Positions 1 to 9,021 of a stretch of DNA of 64,000 bases are shown here, piece by piece. The notes beneath the pieces are model-generated. The model was not told the DNA's origin. It worked only from the letters and a program-made list of their open reading frames with translations, and made no database searches. The stretch's first letter is position 1. Each line of letters opens with the position of its first letter. Position numbers and translations under genes: made by a program. The stretch comes from Micromonospora_G sp044458865 (GTDB lineage: Bacteria > Actinomycetota > Actinomycetes > Mycobacteriales > Micromonosporaceae). The DNA is taken from positions 124,001-188,000 of the forward strand of contig NZ_JBITIH010000010.1 of the NCBI RefSeq assembly GCF_044458865.1, given 5' to 3'.

Positions 1-287
1 GGCCGCTCGACCTCACCTACAAGGAGTTCGAGCTGCTGAAGTTCCTCGCCCAGCACCCCGGTCGGGTCTTCACCCGGGACCAGCTGCTGCGCGAGGTCTG
101 GGGCTACGACTACTTCGGCGGCACCCGTACGGTCGACGTGCACGTACGGCGGCTGCGGGCCAAGCTCGGCTCCGAGTACGAGTCGATGATCGGTACGGTC
201 CGCCAGGTCGGTTACAAGTTCGTCGTACCGCCCTCGTCCCGCTCCCTGCCGGAGTCGGAGCCGGCGGCGGCGACGGTCTCGCTCTGA
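1..287 (+). CDS. glnR: GlnR-type response regulator, C-terminal part (5' end outside window)
   Basis: The window opens inside an OmpR/PhoB-type winged-helix DNA-binding domain. About 94 residues remain, ending in a short acidic tail and TGA at 285-287. Visible landmarks are LTYKEFELLKFLAQHPGRVF (recognition-domain start), REVWGYDYFGGTRTVDVHVR (recognition helix) and the terminal wing GTVRQVGYKFV. From memory these match the C-terminal domain of actinobacterial GlnR, the global nitrogen-assimilation regulator, closely. Proximity to mshD and the pst operon also agrees with GlnR in Streptomyces. The receiver domain is not in the window, so another OmpR-family regulator cannot be fully excluded. 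A strong hairpin follows at 331-370. Confidence 0.82.
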   Translation, partial: PLDLTYKEFELLKFLAQHPGRVFTRDQLLREVWGYDYFGGTRTVDVHVRRLRAKLGSEYESMIGTVRQVGYKFVVPPSSRSLPESEPAAATVSL

Positions 288-330
288 CCCTTCCCGGGCT
301 CCATTCGTTCCTTCCTGTTCCATCTTCGAC

Positions 331-370
331 CGACAAACACCACCCGGTGACCGCCGGGTGGCGTTTGTCG
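331..370 (+). terminator. Hairpin terminator after glnR
   Basis: CGACAAACACCACCCGG at 331-347 pairs with CCGGGTGGCGTTTGTCG at 354-370. This is a 17-bp stem with one A-C mismatch and a 6-nt loop, starting 43 nt after the glnR stop. No clear T-run follows, as is common in actinobacteria. Confidence 0.75.
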
Positions 371-390
371 TGCCCATGTCACCATTCCTC

Positions 391-426
391 CTAAATGGTA
401 GAAACGGTCATTTAAGCGGCATTTAG
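391..426. promoter_or_regulatory. AT-rich repeat cluster upstream of the deacetylase gene
   Basis: CTAAATG (391-397) is mirrored by CATTTAG (420-426). A second copy of the right arm, CATTTAA (409-415), lies 11 nt earlier. The short AT-rich island stands out in a GC-rich background and lies about 45 nt before the GTG of the deacetylase. It may be an operator or promoter element; the binding factor is unknown. Confidence 0.3.
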
Positions 427-469
427 TACGTACGCTGAGTTCCCAGGTACAGCGGCAAGGGGGACGGCA

Positions 470-1534
470 GTGGCACCGATGCGTGGCCGCGGAGGATCGA
501 TCGGCCAAGGCGGACGTCAGCGATCCTTCCTGTCCAACCCGGCCAACCTCTCCCTGATCATGGTCCTCACCCTCGCCGCCGGCTCGATCCTCGGTGGGGT
601 CTACGTCCTCGGCCGCGCGCTCAGCCCATCCGAACAGACGCAGAACCCGCTCAGCGCCTCAGCCCCGCCCGACAGCAGCCCCACCCACGCGTCCGCACCG
701 AGCAACCCAGCCACCGCCTCCCCGTCGGCCACCTCCCCCTCGCCGACCCCGACGGAATCGGCCCGGGAGGCGGCACCCGCCGACGACCGCCCCCGGCTCG
801 CCCTCGAACGGGGCGGCCCGTACGGTGCTCGACTCACCTCCGGCTCGGCCGACGTGGCACTCACCTTCGACGACGGGCCGGACCCGAGCTATACCCAGCA
901 GGTCCTCGACCTACTGGCCGAATACCAGATCAAGGCGACCTTCTGCATGGTCGGCGAACAGGTCGCCGCCCACCCCGACCTGGTACGGGCGATCGCGGCA
1001 GCCGGTCACACCCTGTGCAACCACTCCTGGTCACACGACCTGACCCTGGGCAGCCGGTCCCGTACGGCGATCCGGTCCGACCTGTCCCGGACCAACGCCG
1101 CCATTCGTGCCGCCGTACCCGGCGCCCGCATCCTCTACTTCCGCCAGCCCGGCGGTGCCTGGACCTCCAACGTCGTCGGCGCCGCCTGGGAACTCGGCAT
1201 GACCTCACTGCACTGGGCCGTGGATCCACGGGACTGGACGCGGCCGGGTGCCGGCAACATCGCGTCGACCGTCACGGCAGGCGTACGCGCCGGCTCGATC
1301 GTGCTCATGCACGACTCCGGCGGCAACCGGCAACAGACCGTGAACGCACTGCACACCATCCTGCCCAACCTGCTGCGCCGGTTCGAACTGTCGTCCCTGC
1401 CGACCGGAATGCCCGAGACCAGCGCCGACAACACCGGTGCCACAGAGTCGGGCGAGCCCCGGCTCGACACCTCGGACCGCACGCACGCCCCGTCGGCGAC
1501 GGCCACCGAACCGACCGGCCCGGCCGTCCGATGA
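470..1534 (+). CDS. NodB-type polysaccharide deacetylase, membrane anchored
   Basis: This 354-residue protein has a basic N-terminus and one hydrophobic segment (about residues 27-50), followed by a Ser/Thr/Pro/Ala-rich linker to about residue 105. That arrangement points to anchoring outside the membrane. The NodB homology domain follows: motif 1 TFDDGP (near residue 132; catalytic Asp and metal Asp), motif 2 NHSWSHD (metal histidines), motif 3 RQPGGAW, motif 4 VDPRDW and motif 5 IVLMHDSGG. Family members (carbohydrate esterase family 4) remove N- or O-acetyl groups from peptidoglycan, chitin or xylan; the substrate here cannot be read. The Pro/Ser-rich C-terminal tail looks disordered. GTG start chosen because AAGGGGGA precedes it. 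Confidence 0.88.
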   Translation: MAPMRGRGGSIGQGGRQRSFLSNPANLSLIMVLTLAAGSILGGVYVLGRALSPSEQTQNPLSASAPPDSSPTHASAPSNPATASPSATSPSPTPTESAREAAPADDRPRLALERGGPYGARLTSGSADVALTFDDGPDPSYTQQVLDLLAEYQIKATFCMVGEQVAAHPDLVRAIAAAGHTLCNHSWSHDLTLGSRSRTAIRSDLSRTNAAIRAAVPGARILYFRQPGGAWTSNVVGAAWELGMTSLHWAVDPRDWTRPGAGNIASTVTAGVRAGSIVLMHDSGGNRQQTVNALHTILPNLLRRFELSSLPTGMPETSADNTGATESGEPRLDTSDRTHAPSATATEPTGPAVR

Positions 1535-1642
1535 CCCGGTCGGACCGGCCGCCCCGGACCGACTCCCGGACGGGTGGTGATGTCGCCCTCGGAACGCGAA
1601 CGCGATCCGGTCGAGGCGGTAGTGGCGGGATAACGTAGCGAA

Positions 1643-2617
1643 GTGACCACGGCAGCCCCAGAGGTAACCCGCATCGACCGCCTCGCACCGGGGCAGATCA
1701 GCGACATCCTGGCGCTTGTCCGGGCCGCTGACCTGGCCGATGGCGCACACCCTCTCTCTGAGCACGTGATGCTTCGGCTCCGCTCGGAGGATCCCACCCC
1801 GGTCGACCACCTCGTCCTGCGCGACCGCACCGGCGTACCGGTCGGATACGCCCAGCTCGACCGGACCGGTGACCCGGCCGGCGCCGAAGCGGAACTGGCC
1901 GTACACCCGCAACACCGCCGGCAGGGGCTCGGCCGGGCACTGGTTGACGCCGCAGTCGCCCGCAGCGGCGGCGCCGACCTGCGCATCTGGGCGCACGGCG
2001 ACCACCCGTCGGCCGCCGCGCTCGCGCTGGACCTGGGCTTCGCCCGCGACCGGGTGCTGTGGCAGTTCCGCCGACCGCTCGGCGGGAGCAGCACCGGGCC
2101 GGGCCTGCCGCCGGGTGTCGTACTGCGCGCGTTCCAGCCCGGTCAGGATGACGAGGCGTGGCTCGCGGTGAACCGGCGTGCCTTCGCCGATCATCCCGAA
2201 CAGGGCCGTTGGACCGCGGCCGACCTGACCGTACGGATGGCTGAGCCGTGGTTCGATCCGGCCGGTTTCCTGCTCGCGGTCGAGGAGTCGACCGGCCGCC
2301 TGCTCGGCTTCCACTGGACGAAGGTGCACGCCCAGCCGGGTCCGGCCGACACGCGTGGCGAGCGGGACGCCACCGAACAAGGCGGGATCCACACCAAGCC
2401 GATGGGCGAGGTGTACGTCGTCGGGGTCGACCCGAAGGCACACGGCCTCGGCCTCGGCAAGGCGCTGACCTGGGCCGGCCTGCACCACCTAGGTAACCGT
2501 GGGTTGACCCGGGTGATGCTCTACGTAGACGAGTCCAACGTCGCGGCGGTGGCCCTCTACACGCGACTCGGCTTCTCCCGGTGGACAACGCACGTCCAGT
2601 ACCGACGCACCCCATAA
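1643..2617 (+). CDS. mshD: Mycothiol synthase (acetyl-CoA:Cys-GlcN-Ins acetyltransferase)
   Basis: This 324-residue protein is built of two GNAT folds. The first (about 10-145) has the acetyl-CoA loop HPQHRRQGLGRAL near residue 88. The second (about 155-320) has VDPKAHGLGLGKAL near residue 263 and the C-terminal motif DESNVAAVALYTRLGFSRW. This length, double GNAT layout and second-domain sequence are typical of MshD, which acetylates the cysteine amine in the last step of mycothiol synthesis in actinobacterial cytoplasm. It lies between glnR and the pst operon, as I recall for Streptomyces. The start is the GTG at 1643, about 20 nt after a run of TAACGTAGCGAAG; the ribosome site is weak. Confidence 0.92.
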   Translation: MTTAAPEVTRIDRLAPGQISDILALVRAADLADGAHPLSEHVMLRLRSEDPTPVDHLVLRDRTGVPVGYAQLDRTGDPAGAEAELAVHPQHRRQGLGRALVDAAVARSGGADLRIWAHGDHPSAAALALDLGFARDRVLWQFRRPLGGSSTGPGLPPGVVLRAFQPGQDDEAWLAVNRRAFADHPEQGRWTAADLTVRMAEPWFDPAGFLLAVEESTGRLLGFHWTKVHAQPGPADTRGERDATEQGGIHTKPMGEVYVVGVDPKAHGLGLGKALTWAGLHHLGNRGLTRVMLYVDESNVAAVALYTRLGFSRWTTHVQYRRTP

Positions 2618-2698
2618 CAGGCATAGCGAACTCCGGCCCCTCGGTTCACGGAACGGACAACTCGCCCTCAGCTCCGGTCCATCTGACCGGCCGCACCT

Positions 2699-2720
2699 GT
2701 TCACCCTTCGTTCACTCGCG
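2699..2720 (+). promoter_or_regulatory. PHO box (PhoP direct repeats) before pstS
   Basis: Two 11-nt units lie head to tail: GTTCACCCTTC (2699-2709) and GTTCACTCGCG (2710-2720). This matches the direct repeat units (GTTCACC-type, 11-nt period) of Streptomyces PhoP boxes. It lies 110 nt before the pstS start. A weaker unit, GTTCACGGAAC, occurs at 2644-2654. Confidence 0.8.
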
Positions 2721-2829
2721 TCCGGCAAACCGGCTACCTGGCACTTCTAACTTGCCTAGTAGCCGGTGGATAGCCGGCTCCCGGGGCAGAGTTCCCGGCG
2801 CTCCGTCCATGTGAAGGGAAACCCCTCAG

Positions 2830-3933
2830 GTGAAGCTCCAGCGGCACGGCATTCTTGCCTGCCTCGCTCTGACTGCGGCACTTGCACTCAGTGCGTGCGG
2901 CTCGGACAACAACGAGCCCGCCGAGCCCTCGGCCTCCGGGTCTGCCGCCGCGGCCGAATGCGCCACCGGCACGATCAACGCGCAGGGTTCCTCCGCGCAG
3001 AAGAACGCCGTTGCCGAATGGGTCAAGGCCTACCAGCAGCAGTGCACCGGCGTAACCATCAACTACGAACCTTCCGGTTCCGGCGCGGGCATCCAGGCCT
3101 TCATCGCCGGCACCGCCGACTTTGCGGGCTCGGACTCGGCGCTCAAGGAAGACGAGCAGCCGAAGGCCGACGCCAAGTGCCCGTCGGGCAAGGCCATCCA
3201 CCTGCCGATGGTCATCGGCCCGGTGGCGATCGCCTACAACCTGCCCGGTGTTGACGGCCTGCAGCTCAAGCCGGCCACCCTGGCGCAGATCTTCGCCGGC
3301 AAGGTCACCAAGTGGGACGACGCCGCGATCAAGGCCGACAACCCGAGCGCGACCCTGCCGTCGACCGCGATCCAGGCCGTGCACCGCTCGGACGAGTCGG
3401 GCACGACCGACAACTTCACCGCCTTCCTGAGCAAGACCGCCGAGGCCGACTGGACCTTCGGCAAGGCCAAGGCGTGGAAGGCCCCGGGCGGCACCGGCGC
3501 CAAGGGCTCGGACGGCGTCGCCGCCCTGGTCAAGCAGACCGCCGGCACCATCGGCTACGTCGAGCTCTCGTTCGCCGAGAACTCCTCGCTCAGCACTGCC
3601 AAGGTCGCCAACGGCGCCGGCGAGTTCGTCGCGCTGAACGCCGAGTCGGCCGGCAAGACCATCGCCAGCGCCGAGGTCACCGGCCAGGGCGACGACCTGA
3701 AGCTGTCGATCGACTACAACACCAAGGAGGCCGGGGCCTACCCGATCGTCCTGGTGACCTACGAGATCGTCTGCAACAAGGGCCTCGCGGCTGACAAGCT
3801 CGCGCTGGTCAAGGGCTTCCTCGGACACGCGGCCAGCAGCGCCGGTCAGGCCGACCTGGCCGACCTGGGCTACGCCCCGCTGCCGGAGTCGGTCCGCACC
3901 AAGGTCGAGGCCGCAGTCAAGAGCATCGCCTGA
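2830..3933 (+). CDS. pstS: Phosphate ABC transporter substrate-binding lipoprotein
   Basis: This 367-residue protein starts with a lipoprotein signal peptide: basic KLQRH, a hydrophobic core, and lipobox LSAC with Cys23. The mature part is a PBP-like domain of the PstS family. It has the phosphate-site motifs QGSSAQ and YEPSGSGAGI, then GTADFAGSD, the segment HRSDESGTTDNF, and a C-terminal GYAPLPE. It captures inorganic phosphate outside the membrane and delivers it to PstC-PstA. The GTG start at 2830 is preceded by GAAGGGAAACC. It heads the pstSCAB operon and has a PHO box upstream, so induction under phosphate limitation is expected. Confidence 0.97.
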   Translation: MKLQRHGILACLALTAALALSACGSDNNEPAEPSASGSAAAAECATGTINAQGSSAQKNAVAEWVKAYQQQCTGVTINYEPSGSGAGIQAFIAGTADFAGSDSALKEDEQPKADAKCPSGKAIHLPMVIGPVAIAYNLPGVDGLQLKPATLAQIFAGKVTKWDDAAIKADNPSATLPSTAIQAVHRSDESGTTDNFTAFLSKTAEADWTFGKAKAWKAPGGTGAKGSDGVAALVKQTAGTIGYVELSFAENSSLSTAKVANGAGEFVALNAESAGKTIASAEVTGQGDDLKLSIDYNTKEAGAYPIVLVTYEIVCNKGLAADKLALVKGFLGHAASSAGQADLADLGYAPLPESVRTKVEAAVKSIA

Positions 3934-3977
3934 CCCGGTAATCCAGCCCCCGGAAACCACACGGAGCGAGCGAGCAG

Positions 3978-5078
3978 ATGGGTGAAACCCCTCCCCGCTC
4001 GGCCGACGCCAGCACCGGCGGATCGGGCGTGACGACGAGTCACGGCCGACCCGCCGGTGCTTCGGCGCAATCGGCCGAGTATCCAGCGATACCGTCCCAC
4101 CGGGCCTCCCTCGACGGCCCCGGAATGGGCGGCGGCGGCGCGCTTCCCCGGCGCCGGGCGTTCGGTGCCGAACAGGCATTCCGCGTGCTGACCCTGGCCG
4201 CGGGCACGATGGTGCTGGTCATCATCGTGGCGATCGCCATCTTCCTGGTCAGCAAGGCGATCCCGGCGCTACAGGCCAACCACGAGAACTTCTTCACGTA
4301 CAAGAACTGGGCGCCCAACGAGGGCGAGCCGCGTTTCGGCATCGCCGCGCTGGCCTTCGGCACCGTGCTCAGCGCGGTGATCGCGCTGCTGCTCGCGGTA
4401 CCGGTGGCGCTCGGCATCGCGCTCTACCTCTCGCACTACGCCCACCGGCGGATCGCCACCACGCTGGGCTTCCTCATCGACCTGCTCGCCGCCGTACCCA
4501 GCGTGGTCTTCGGTCTCTGGGGACGCGACGTGTTCAGCGGGCCGGTCACCGAGTTCTCCGTGTGGCTCAACAAATACTTCAGCTGGATCCCGCTCTTCGG
4601 CGGAGAGGGACCGTTCGGCCGCGCCATCATCCTCGGCTCCCTGGTGCTGGCGATCATGGTGTTGCCGATCGTCACCTCGCTCTCCCGTGAGGTCTTCACC
4701 CAGACCCCCACCGCCAACGAGGAGGCCGCCCTCGCCCTGGGCGCCACCAAGTGGGAGATGATCCGCACCTCGGTGCTGCCGTACGGCCGGCCGGGTGTGG
4801 TCGCCGCGGTCATGCTCGGGCTGGGCCGCGCGCTCGGCGAGACGATCGCCCTGGCGATGACCCTCGGCGCCGGTTTCGCCATCTCGTTCAACCTGATCCA
4901 GTCCGGCGGCAACTCGATCGCGGCCAACATCGCCAACGGATTCAGTGAGTCCAACGACATCGGCCGGGGTGCCCTGATCGCCTCCGGTCTGGTCCTGTTC
5001 GCGATCACGCTGGTGGTCAACATGACCGCCCGGGTGATCCTCAACCGCCGCCGCGAGTTCACCGAGGGGGCAGCGTGA
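3978..5078 (+). CDS. pstC: Phosphate ABC transporter permease PstC
   Basis: This 366-residue permease has about 70 hydrophilic N-terminal residues, longer than the typical enterobacterial form, then six predicted membrane segments. The binding-protein-dependent transport domain includes the conserved coupling loop EEAALALGATKWEMI (EAA motif), followed by RALGETIALAMTLG. With PstA it forms the phosphate channel in the cytoplasmic membrane. It starts 45 nt after pstS, and its 3' end overlaps pstA by 4 nt (GTGA), indicating translational coupling. Confidence 0.95.
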   Translation: MGETPPRSADASTGGSGVTTSHGRPAGASAQSAEYPAIPSHRASLDGPGMGGGGALPRRRAFGAEQAFRVLTLAAGTMVLVIIVAIAIFLVSKAIPALQANHENFFTYKNWAPNEGEPRFGIAALAFGTVLSAVIALLLAVPVALGIALYLSHYAHRRIATTLGFLIDLLAAVPSVVFGLWGRDVFSGPVTEFSVWLNKYFSWIPLFGGEGPFGRAIILGSLVLAIMVLPIVTSLSREVFTQTPTANEEAALALGATKWEMIRTSVLPYGRPGVVAAVMLGLGRALGETIALAMTLGAGFAISFNLIQSGGNSIAANIANGFSESNDIGRGALIASGLVLFAITLVVNMTARVILNRRREFTEGAA

Positions 5079-6157
5079 GCACATCGACACTGGCCGGCCC
5101 CAGCAACACCAGCGTGGACCTGCGCGGCCAGCGGCTGCCGAAATGGGCGCCGGTCGGCATCGCCGTACTCGCACTGGTCCTCGCGGGTGTCGTCGTCTTC
5201 GGCGCCGGCATCGGGAACTGGGTGCTGGTAGTCGCCCTCGGCGCCGTGTTCTACCTCGTCGGCCTCTACCTGGCGGCACGTAACGTCGAGGGACGGCGGG
5301 CGGCCAACAACCGTGCCTGGAGTGCTCTGATCCACTCCGCGTTCGTACTCGCCGTACTCCCGCTCAGCTCCGTGGTCTGGACGCTGGTCTCCAAGGGAGT
5401 CGCGCGGCTGGACGGCAACTTCTTCGGCACGTCGATGAACAACATCGGCGCCCGGGACCCGGAGGGTGGCGCCTACCACGCCATCATCGGCACGCTGGAG
5501 CAGGTCGGCATCGCCACCCTGATCACCGTGCCGCTCGGCATCGCCGGTGCGATCTACATCGTCGAGTACGGACGGGGCCGGTTCGCCAACACCATCCGCT
5601 TCTTCGTCGACGTGATGACCGGCATCCCATCCATCGTCGCCGGTCTGTTCATCCTCGCGTTCTGGGTGCTGATCGTCTCCCCGCACCTCAGTGCCGACGG
5701 TCGGCCGGGCTACTCCGGCTTCGCCGCCGCGCTGGCCCTGAGCGTGCTGATGCTGCCGACCATCGTCCGGTCGACCGAGGAGATGCTCCGGCTGGTGCCG
5801 GCGCCGCTGCGTGAGGGTTCGTACGCCCTCGGCATCCCGAAGTGGAAGACGATCCTCAAGATCGTTGTACCGACCGCTCTTCCCGGCATCGTCACGGGCG
5901 TGATGCTCGCCATCGCCCGCGCTGCCGGTGAGACCGCGCCGGTGCTACTGGTCGCGGGCGGCACCGCGGCGATCAACTTCAACCCGTTCGAGAACAACCA
6001 GTCGTCGCTCTCGCTCTTCGTCTACGGCCAGGCCACCGACTCGGTGAAGTACTCCGCCGACCGGGCCTGGACCGCCGCGCTGACCCTGGTGGCACTCGTG
6101 CTGGTCCTCACCATCGCGGCGAAGCTGCTCGCTCGCCGTAGCCAGATCTCCCGATGA
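5075..6157 (+). CDS. pstA: Phosphate ABC transporter permease PstA
   Basis: This 360-residue permease is encoded immediately after pstC with a GTGA overlap. It has two or three N-terminal hydrophobic stretches, then the transport domain. The EAA loop reads LREGSYALGIPKWKTILKIV, followed by RAAGETAPVLLVAG, a motif typical of PstA. It forms the second half of the phosphate translocation pore. The stop overlaps an ATG at 6154, but the better PstB start is 24 nt further on. Confidence 0.95.
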   Translation: MSTSTLAGPSNTSVDLRGQRLPKWAPVGIAVLALVLAGVVVFGAGIGNWVLVVALGAVFYLVGLYLAARNVEGRRAANNRAWSALIHSAFVLAVLPLSSVVWTLVSKGVARLDGNFFGTSMNNIGARDPEGGAYHAIIGTLEQVGIATLITVPLGIAGAIYIVEYGRGRFANTIRFFVDVMTGIPSIVAGLFILAFWVLIVSPHLSADGRPGYSGFAAALALSVLMLPTIVRSTEEMLRLVPAPLREGSYALGIPKWKTILKIVVPTALPGIVTGVMLAIARAAGETAPVLLVAGGTAAINFNPFENNQSSLSLFVYGQATDSVKYSADRAWTAALTLVALVLVLTIAAKLLARRSQISR

Positions 6158-6177
6158 ACCCCGGAGGAGCAATCACC

Positions 6178-6954
6178 ATGGCAAAGCGTGTCGAGGCGGA
6201 GGGCGTCACCGCGTACTACGGGTCGTTCAAGGCGATCGAGAACATCAACCTCACCGTCGAACCGAAGACCGTCACCGCCCTGATCGGGCCGTCGGGCTGC
6301 GGCAAGTCGACCTTCCTGCGCTCGATCAACCGCATGCACGAGGTACTGCCGGGTGCCCGGGTCGACGGGAAGCTGACCATCGACGGCCAGGACATCTACG
6401 ACCACGACGTCGACGTGACCGCGGTACGGCGGATGATCGGGATGGTCTTCCAGCGCCCGAACCCGTTCCCCACCATGTCGATCTTCGACAACGTCGTCGC
6501 CGGGCTGAAGCTCAACGGCGTACGGAAGAAGTCGGTGCTGGAGGACGCGGCCGAGAAGGCGCTTCGCTCGGCCAACCTCTGGGACGAGGTGAAGGACCGC
6601 CTGGGCAAGCCGGGCGCCGGCCTCTCCGGTGGCCAGCAGCAGCGGCTCTGCATCGCCCGGACGATCGCGGTCGAACCTCAGGTCGTGCTGATGGACGAGC
6701 CCTGCTCGGCGCTCGACCCGATCTCCACGCTGGCGATCGAAGATCTGATGTTCAAGCTGAAGGACAGCTACACGATCATCATCGTGACGCACAACATGCA
6801 GCAGGCGGCCCGGGTCTCGGACCGTACCGCCTTCTTCTCGATCGAGCAGACCGGTGACCCCGGCCGCCTGATCGAATACGACTACACCCAGAAGATCTTC
6901 AGCAACCCGAGCGTCAAGAAGACCGAGGACTACATCACCGGTCGCTTCGGCTGA
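6178..6954 (+). CDS. pstB: Phosphate ABC transporter ATPase PstB
   Basis: This 258-residue ATPase energises phosphate uptake through PstC-PstA. Motifs are Walker A GPSGCGKST, Q-loop VFQRPNPFP, signature LSGGQQQR, Walker B VLMDEPCSALDP and switch His in VTHNMQQA. The ATG at 6178 is chosen over the ATG at 6154 because a strong CGGAGGAG lies 10 nt before it and family proteins begin near this point. It is the last gene of the operon and is followed by a strong terminator. Confidence 0.96.
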   Translation: MAKRVEAEGVTAYYGSFKAIENINLTVEPKTVTALIGPSGCGKSTFLRSINRMHEVLPGARVDGKLTIDGQDIYDHDVDVTAVRRMIGMVFQRPNPFPTMSIFDNVVAGLKLNGVRKKSVLEDAAEKALRSANLWDEVKDRLGKPGAGLSGGQQQRLCIARTIAVEPQVVLMDEPCSALDPISTLAIEDLMFKLKDSYTIIIVTHNMQQAARVSDRTAFFSIEQTGDPGRLIEYDYTQKIFSNPSVKKTEDYITGRFG

Positions 6955-6968
6955 CCGGCAGCGCCCTC

Positions 6969-7014
6969 AGCGGTCTTCCGGCGACCTGACCTGGTCGCCG
7001 GAAGACCGCTTTTT
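6969..7014 (+). terminator. Rho-independent terminator of the pst operon
   Basis: A perfect 18-bp stem (6969-6986 with 6993-7010), with loop TGACCT, runs into TTTTT at 7010-7014. It also separates pstB from the convergent Nudix gene. A canonical T-tract is unusual among the other hairpins in this window. Confidence 0.93.
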
Positions 7015-7041
7015 GGTTGTCTGTCACCCGGGACTGGACGG

Positions 7042-7953
7042 TCAGCGGAGCAGGAACCGCCCGGTGCCGTCCGGGGCCAGTTCCAGTCGGGGCAGCACCG
7101 GGGTCGCGACGTCCCGGGCCGACGCGGCGGCCGGCACCCCGGCCAGCGCCCCGCACGCGGCAACCTCGGTCAGCGTGACCCGGGTCGGCGGCAGCATCGC
7201 GATCTCGCCGGCGTCGGCGCGGGTCACCGCGTCGGTCGGCCGGATCCACATGGTGTGGTCGGCCTCTCCGCTGACATCGCGGGTCCGCTGCCCCCGGGGC
7301 AGCAGGGCGACGAAGAAGTACGTGTCGAAGCGGCGCGGCTCGAACTCCGGGGTGATCCACCGTGCCCAGGGCAGCAGCAGGTCCGCCCGGAGCGTCAACC
7401 GGCGCTCGCGCAGCAGGTCGGCGAAGCTGATCCGCCGCTCGACCAGCGCCTGTCTCGCGGCCTCCCAGTCGTCGCCGCTGACATCGCCCACGATCGTCCC
7501 GGGGCCCGGCCCGGCGAGCAGCACCCCCGCCTCCTCGAAGACCTCCCGCGCGGCGGCGCAGAGCACCGCCTGGGCGGCCTGCGGCGCCAGCCCCAACCGG
7601 TCACCCCAACTGTCGGCGGACGGGCCGGACCAGTCGAGTGGCACCCGCGAGTCGGACGGGTCGACGCCGCCACCGGGGAAGGCGTACATCCCGCCGAAGG
7701 TCATCGCGGCGAGCCGGCGGATGACGTACACCTCGAAGTCGGCACCGGCGACGGCCGGGCGGCCGTCCACGGTCACCGCGCCCGACGGCGCAGGCAGCCC
7801 AGGGTCCGGCCGGGTCGTGGTGGGTTCCGGACGGAGCAACAGTACGGTCGCGGCCACCCGGGGCGTCGCCGGGACCGCGCCCGTGGCGTAGAACCGGCGG
7901 GCATGCTCGACCAGCGGCTCCGGCGCGGCGAACCCACCGCTGTCGATCGTCAT
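7042..7953 (-). CDS. Nudix hydrolase, split-box type
   Basis: This 303-residue protein has a Nudix domain in which the box is interrupted. The glycine-rich part FPGGGVDPSD is separated by about 30 residues from REVFEEAGVLL, which holds the metal-binding glutamates. Such an insertion is known in the NUDT19/NUDT7-like branch, whose members cleave CoA or nucleoside diphosphate derivatives; the substrate here is open. The C-terminal half contains WARWITPEFEPRRFDTYFF, often seen in this group. The start is taken at 7953 (ATG, MTIDSGG). It converges on pstB across the terminator. Confidence 0.82.
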   Translation of the reverse strand: MTIDSGGFAAPEPLVEHARRFYATGAVPATPRVAATVLLLRPEPTTTRPDPGLPAPSGAVTVDGRPAVAGADFEVYVIRRLAAMTFGGMYAFPGGGVDPSDSRVPLDWSGPSADSWGDRLGLAPQAAQAVLCAAAREVFEEAGVLLAGPGPGTIVGDVSGDDWEAARQALVERRISFADLLRERRLTLRADLLLPWARWITPEFEPRRFDTYFFVALLPRGQRTRDVSGEADHTMWIRPTDAVTRADAGEIAMLPPTRVTLTEVAACGALAGVPAAASARDVATPVLPRLELAPDGTGRFLLR

Positions 7954-8030
7954 GCCGCCGAGCCTAGTGGGAGATCTTGACGGGTGGACGTGCTGGCCGG
8001 GACCGATCCGGGCTCGGCTAGCGTGCTGCC

Positions 8031-8999
8031 ATGACACGTTGGGGCATCCTGGCCACGGGCCACATCGCCGCCCGGTTCGTCGAGGACCTGCGGCTGCTAC
8101 CGGACGCCGAGGTCGTCGCGGTCGGCTCCCGATCCGTAGACGCGGCCCGGCTCTTCGCCGACCACCACGACATCCCCCGAGCTTATGGATCATGGGCGGA
8201 ACTCGCCGCCGACGACGAGGTGGACGTGGTGTACGTCGCCACCCCGCACGCCGCCCACTTCGACGCCACCATGACCTGCCTCGAAGCCGGTCGGGCGGTG
8301 CTCTGCGAGAAGCCGTTCACCCTGGACCTGGCGACCAGCACCACCCTGATCGAGACCGCCCGGGCACGGGACGTCTTCCTGATGGAAGCCATGTGGATGC
8401 GCTGCAACCCCACGGTGCTCCGGGTGCTGGACCTGATCGCCGAGGGCGCGATCGGCTCGGTGACCGCCATACAGGCCGCGTTCGGGGTCAGCGGGCCGTT
8501 CCCGCCCGAGCACCGGATGCGGGCCAAGTCGCTGGGCGGTGGCGCTCTGCTCGACCTCGGGGTCTACCCGATCAGCCTGGCCCACGTGGTGCTCGGCCGG
8601 CCCGACCACGTCCGGTCCTGGGCGAAGATCAGTCCGGAGGGTGTGGACGAGAACACCGGCATCATCTTCGGGTACGACTCCGGCGCGGTCGCGTCGCTCA
8701 GCTGCGGCATGGTCGGCGAGACGCCGCTGACCGGGACGATCACCGGCACCACCGGCCGGATCGAACTCTCCACGCCGTTCTTCCGGCCGGCGGGGGCGAC
8801 CGTGTACCGGGCCGGGGCCGAGCCGGAACTCCTGCCGGCCGAGTTGGTCGGCAACGGCTACCAGTACGAGGCGGCCGAGGTGCAGCGCTGCCTGGCCGCC
8901 GGGCTGAAGGAGAGCCCACTGGTGCCGCACGCGGTCACGCTCGACGTGATGGACCTGCTGGACGGCATCCGCACCCAGATCGGCGTCACCTACCCCTGA
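8031..8999 (+). CDS. Gfo/Idh/MocA-family NAD(P)-dependent oxidoreductase
   Basis: This 322-residue protein has an N-terminal Rossmann fold starting WGILATGHIAARF. It also has VDVVYVATPHAAHFD and the hallmark CEKPFTLD, whose Lys takes part in catalysis in this family. The C-terminal alpha/beta domain includes GGGALLDLGVYPI. Relatives oxidise or reduce sugars, inositols or trans-dihydrodiols; the substrate is not evident and no neighbour suggests one. It stands alone between the Nudix gene and the palindromic element. Confidence 0.88.
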   Translation: MTRWGILATGHIAARFVEDLRLLPDAEVVAVGSRSVDAARLFADHHDIPRAYGSWAELAADDEVDVVYVATPHAAHFDATMTCLEAGRAVLCEKPFTLDLATSTTLIETARARDVFLMEAMWMRCNPTVLRVLDLIAEGAIGSVTAIQAAFGVSGPFPPEHRMRAKSLGGGALLDLGVYPISLAHVVLGRPDHVRSWAKISPEGVDENTGIIFGYDSGAVASLSCGMVGETPLTGTITGTTGRIELSTPFFRPAGATVYRAGAEPELLPAELVGNGYQYEAAEVQRCLAAGLKESPLVPHAVTLDVMDLLDGIRTQIGVTYP

Positions 9000-9021
9000 C
9001 GTCGGTTGCCCGCCGAACGTT

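Noticed and set aside
6154..6177. Longer PstB start at ATG 6154
   Set aside because: It would translate the Shine-Dalgarno CGGAGGAG that belongs to the ATG at 6178 and add eight residues not typical of PstB.
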